This document shows positions 61,244 to 64,000 of a stretch of DNA of 64,000 bases, in pieces. Source of the stretch: Pedococcus dokdonensis. GTDB taxonomy: Bacteria; Actinomycetota; Actinomycetes; Actinomycetales; Dermatophilaceae. The stretch spans positions 2,852,001-2,916,000 of the forward strand of contig NZ_LT629711.1 in the NCBI RefSeq assembly GCF_900104525.1, in the 5' to 3' direction. The notes below the pieces were generated by a model. That model ran no database searches. It saw only the letters and a list, made by a program, of their open reading frames with translations, and had not been told where the DNA came from. How positions within the stretch are numbered: the stretch's first letter is position 1; the number at the start of each line of letters is the position of its first letter. The translations under genes were made by a program, and so were the position numbers.

Positions 61244-61933
61244 ATGATGGGCGACGTGGCTGAGGAACTGGACGTCGCGCAGCTGGCCGGGCGGGCCCGC
61301 GAGCTGGTCGCACGGGTGACCGGGGCCGGGGCCGGCCGGGCCGTGCTCGGCATCACCGGCGCGCCCGGCGCGGGGAAGACCACGCTCGTCGAGCGACTGC
61401 TGGTGGAGCTCGCGGACACGCCTCCTGCGAGGGTGCCGGGCGACTGGGTCGCGCACGTGCCGATGGACGGGTTCCACCTGTCCGACGCGCAGCTCGACCG
61501 ACTGGGCCTGCGCGACCGCAAGGGTGCGCCGGAGACCTTCGATGCCGCCGGGTATGCCGCGCTGCTCGAGCGGGTGCGCTCCGAAACGGCGGGGACGGTC
61601 TACGCGCCGGGATTCGAGCGGACCCTGGAGCAACCGATCGCCGCGGCGCTGGCCGTGCCGCCGTCGGCCCGACTGGTCGTCACCGAGGGCAACTACCTGC
61701 TGGTGGACGACCCGGAGTGGTTGCGCGTGCGGGCCGCCATGGACGAGGTCTGGTACTGCGACCTGTCCGACCGGGTCCGGCTCGAGCGGCTGGTCGCGCG
61801 GCACGTGGAGTTCGGGAAGTCACCCGACCACGCCGCCGCCTGGGTGGCGGCGGTCGACGAGGGCAACGCCCGGCTCGTCGCGCAGACCCGCGCCCGCGCC
61901 GACCTCGTGGTCACCCTGTCTGACTCGAGGTGA
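61244..61933 (+). CDS. Nucleoside/nucleotide kinase-family P-loop protein
   Basis: 229 residues. Walker A GITGAPGAGKTTLVERLL, then VPMDGFHLSDAQLDRLG, a pattern shared by pantothenate and uridine kinases, and VVTEGNYLLVDDPEW. Homologues are annotated as nucleoside/nucleotide kinase or fructose transport kinase FrcK. The substrate is not indicated. ATG at 61244 or 61247; a GTG at 61256 is also possible. It follows the DUF429 gene closely (29 bases). Confidence 0.87.
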   Translation: MMGDVAEELDVAQLAGRARELVARVTGAGAGRAVLGITGAPGAGKTTLVERLLVELADTPPARVPGDWVAHVPMDGFHLSDAQLDRLGLRDRKGAPETFDAAGYAALLERVRSETAGTVYAPGFERTLEQPIAAALAVPPSARLVVTEGNYLLVDDPEWLRVRAAMDEVWYCDLSDRVRLERLVARHVEFGKSPDHAAAWVAAVDEGNARLVAQTRARADLVVTLSDSR

Positions 61934-62024
61934 GCCGCGCCCGACCCGGGTAGGCAGACACCTCGAACGGGTGGAGCGACACGAAGTGTCACCGGTCGCG
62001 ACGAGAACGGATGTGGGGAGGCGA

Positions 62025-62072
62025 ACCGTGGGGCCAGCGGACCGTGGGGCCAGCGGACCGTGGGGCCAGCGG
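62025..62072. repeat. Triplicated 16-bp tandem repeat
   Basis: Three exact head-to-tail copies of ACCGTGGGGCCAGCGG, lying in the 162-base gap between the kinase gene and the DUF389 gene. No hairpin or promoter element is seen in it. Confidence 0.85.
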
Positions 62073-62095
62073 AGCTTGCCGTGCGGGTAGCGCGG

Positions 62096-63055
62096 TCAGT
62101 GGCTGGGGTGGCGGCTGAGGAGTCGTCGGCGGTGGTGCGCTTTGCGGTTCCAGACGACGTGTTGGAGCGCGAGGGTGGCCCAGCCGGCGAGGATCATGCC
62201 GGTGATGTTGAGGACCAGCTGGATGGCACTGCCCCAGATCTCCTGGCTGGCGCCGAAGGCGATGCCGAGGGCGACGTTCCCGGCGGCGGGGACCGTGGTG
62301 ACGGAGATGAAGACCCCGGACAGCCCACCGACCTTGGCGGAGGTCAAGGACAGCACGCCTGCGGCTGCGGCGATGAGCGCGACGATGAAGGACCACTTGT
62401 CCGGGGAGTAGATGAAGTCGGTGCCGGGTCGGGGGCCGGTGACGTCATCGACGGTGATCCAGCCGAGACCGCGGCCGGCGAGGGCGGCGAGGGTGGTTGC
62501 GCTGATGGCGACGGCGAACCCGACGAGCAGGGTGCGGGCGGCCAGCCGAAAGAGGGTCCATCGACGGCGAACCAGGGCCAGGCCGAGGGCGGCGATGGCG
62601 ATGAACTCCGGACCGAGGACCATGGCGCCGATGACGAGGACCTGTGAGTCGACGACGATGGCGATGGCGGCGAGCAGGGTTGCGAGCGTCATGAACGCCA
62701 GGTAGGTCCAGTTGAGCTCGGACTCTTCGTAGGCTCGTTGGGTCACGTCGGCCCAGACGACGGCGTCAGCGCTGGCACCGGGAGTGTGGCGTTCGGCGTC
62801 GTACCCGGCTTTGGATACCCACGTGGTCACCGGTTCGACGTGGATGGTGCCGCGTTGCGGTAGGTCTAGTGCGCCGAGTCGGTCGATGAGCTCGTTGGCT
62901 GCCTCGCGGGCCACGTCGACCTGGACGATGTCGCCCGCCGGCAGGCGGGACGCGCCTTCGAGGACCGCCAGCTGGCTGACGGCGGGATCCCCGGCGAATA
63001 CCGCGAGGACTTGTTCGGTCAGGTCGGTCGGCGTGGTGATCCGTAGCTGGAGCAT
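62096..63055 (-). CDS. DUF389 (TIGR00341) membrane protein
   Basis: 319 residues. The N-terminal 90 residues form a small ferredoxin/ACT-like cytosolic domain (LQLRITTPTDLTEQVLAVF...), followed by about six membrane helices containing VLVIGAMVLGPEFIAIAALGLALV and SVTTVPAAGNVALGIAFG. The family is widespread and of unknown function. Base composition looks slightly lower in GC and different in style from its neighbours, which could mean an independent origin. Confidence 0.87.
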   Translation of the reverse strand: MLQLRITTPTDLTEQVLAVFAGDPAVSQLAVLEGASRLPAGDIVQVDVAREAANELIDRLGALDLPQRGTIHVEPVTTWVSKAGYDAERHTPGASADAVVWADVTQRAYEESELNWTYLAFMTLATLLAAIAIVVDSQVLVIGAMVLGPEFIAIAALGLALVRRRWTLFRLAARTLLVGFAVAISATTLAALAGRGLGWITVDDVTGPRPGTDFIYSPDKWSFIVALIAAAAGVLSLTSAKVGGLSGVFISVTTVPAAGNVALGIAFGASQEIWGSAIQLVLNITGMILAGWATLALQHVVWNRKAHHRRRLLSRHPSH

Positions 63056-63074
63056 GCGCTGGGTGGGCCAGGCG

Positions 63075-64000
63075 TCAGAAGCCGTCGCGGGCCATGTTGG
63101 CGAACCGGGAGTAGTGCCCCTGGAAGGCCAGCACGATGTCCTTGGTGGGGCCGTTACGGTGCTTGGCCACGATCACGTCGGCCTCCCCCTCGCGACCCGG
63201 GTCGGACTTGTCGCGGTGCAGCAGCACCACCATGTCGGCGTCCTGCTCGATCGAGCCGGACTCACGCAGGTCGGACATCTGCGGGCGCTTGTCGGTGCGC
63301 TGCTCGGGTCCACGGTTCAGCTGGCTGATCGCGATCACCGGAACCTCGAGCTCCTTGGCGAGCAGCTTGAGCGCTCGCGAGAACTCGGAGACCTCCTGCT
63401 GGCGCGACTCGACCTTCTTGCCCGAGCTCATCAGCTGGAGGTAGTCGATGACGACGAGCTTGAGGTTGTGCTGCTGCTTGAGCCGCCGGCACTTGGCGCG
63501 GATCTCCATCAGCGACATGTTCGGGGAGTCGTCGATGAACAGCGGCGAGTCGCTGATCTGCCCCATGATCCGGGCCAGCTTCTTCCAGCCCTGGTCGCCG
63601 ATGGTGCCCTTGCGCAGGTCCTGGAGCTGGATCTGCGCCTCGGCCGAGAGCACGCGCATGGTGATCTCGGAGCGGCTCATCTCGAGCGAGAAGACGGCCG
63701 TGGCCATCTTGTGCTTGATCGCTGCGGCCCGGGCGATGTCGAGCCCCATCGTCGACTTGCCGACGGCGGGACGCGCGGCGAGCACGATCATCTGGCCGGG
63801 GTGCAGGCCGTGGGTCAGCTCGTCGAGCTCGATGAACCCGGTGGGCACCCCGATCATCTCGTCGGTGCGACCGGCGGCGACCTCGATCTCGTTGAGCGTC
63901 TCCTCGAGGATGTCGCCGAGCGCGTGGTAGTCCTCGCCACCGCGCTTGTCCGCGACGGCATACACCTCCGCCTGGGCGGCGTTGACGATGTCCTCGACGT
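63075..64000 (-). CDS. dnaB: Replicative DNA helicase DnaB (C-terminal part, 5' end outside window)
   Basis: About 308 residues of the RecA-like motor domain; the frame is still open at the right edge (VEDIVNAAQAEVYAVADKRGG), so the N-terminal DnaG-binding domain lies beyond. Motifs: Walker A ARPAVGKST, H1a FSLEMS, H2 VVIDYLQLMSSG, H3 ISQLNRGPEQRTDKRPQ, H4 LRESGSIEQDADM. The sites where actinobacterial DnaB inteins insert are uninterrupted. The enzyme unwinds DNA ahead of the fork in a hexamer. Confidence 0.97.
   Translation of the reverse strand, partial: VEDIVNAAQAEVYAVADKRGGEDYHALGDILEETLNEIEVAAGRTDEMIGVPTGFIELDELTHGLHPGQMIVLAARPAVGKSTMGLDIARAAAIKHKMATAVFSLEMSRSEITMRVLSAEAQIQLQDLRKGTIGDQGWKKLARIMGQISDSPLFIDDSPNMSLMEIRAKCRRLKQQHNLKLVVIDYLQLMSSGKKVESRQQEVSEFSRALKLLAKELEVPVIAISQLNRGPEQRTDKRPQMSDLRESGSIEQDADMVVLLHRDKSDPGREGEADVIVAKHRNGPTKDIVLAFQGHYSRFANMARDGF

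Noticed and set aside
63075..64000. DnaB intein, common in actinobacteria
   Set aside because: Walker A and the H4 region are contiguous with no splice-junction motifs in the visible part.

Overview
The window comes from a high-GC actinobacterial chromosome. Codon third positions are almost all G or C, GTG starts are common, and the gene set includes an F420-type luciferase-like oxidoreductase, DUF427, DUF4232 and DUF5701 proteins, an Rv2258c-like methyltransferase and MsiK-dependent sugar importers. This fits Micrococcales, perhaps Intrasporangiaceae (Janibacter, Terrabacter, Phycicoccus type); the family-level guess is inference. I see no rRNA, tRNA, CRISPR array, transposase, integrase or phage gene, and no stretch longer than 300 bases lacks a gene.

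Layout. 1-9.2 kb: housekeeping and accessory enzymes (end of a DUF885 peptidase-like gene, FAD dehydrogenase, HAD phosphatase, membrane metallophosphoesterase, DUF5701), then a minus-strand trio of a Gly/Asp-rich repeat protein, a JmjC-type oxygenase and a sucrase/ferredoxin-like protein, then a secreted SGNH esterase. 9.4-28.9 kb: a sugar-import island with three ABC importers. The first is an mmsA-mmsB-chvE monosaccharide system. The second is a minus-strand LacI-regulated cluster with a binding protein, two permeases, a Tat-exported GH144-like glucanase and a cytoplasmic GH3 glucosidase, best read as beta-1,2-glucan use. The third is a SorC-regulated polyol operon with mannitol-type dehydrogenase and xylulokinase. 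The second and third lack an ATPase and probably share an MsiK-type ATPase encoded elsewhere. 28.9-32.4 kb: a cupin and a divergent PucR-type regulator / D-amino-acid dehydrogenase pair. 32.4-36.3 kb: a compact copper-resistance operon (csoR, copZ, an anchored His-rich protein, copA). 36.3-46.1 kb: a flippase-like membrane protein, small proteins, an amidohydrolase, an MFS pump, a kinase and an alpha-glucosidase. 46.2-48.5 kb: a polar amino-acid importer with a fused binding protein-permease. 49-63 kb: a RelA/SpoT-domain synthetase, regulators, a frameshifted methyltransferase, a monooxygenase, a YcaQ-like DNA glycosylase, a class V aminotransferase, a DUF429 protein, a P-loop kinase and a DUF389 membrane protein. 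The right edge runs into replicative helicase dnaB; if this gene lies in the usual rpsF-ssb-rpsR-rplI-dnaB group, oriC may not be far beyond the edge.

Structure beyond genes. The heptamer GGCATAC/GTATGCC occurs about 40 times on both strands, in all codon phases and between genes; it forces rare TAT, ATA and GCA codons. The intergenic spaces carry several local repeat types: a three-copy hairpin family, a triple perfect palindrome, a 63-bp tandem duplication with an imperfect hairpin, and short gene-end repeats. Two genes (a MalF-type permease and a methyltransferase) are split by one-base frameshifts at runs of five G or C, either assembly errors or real lesions.
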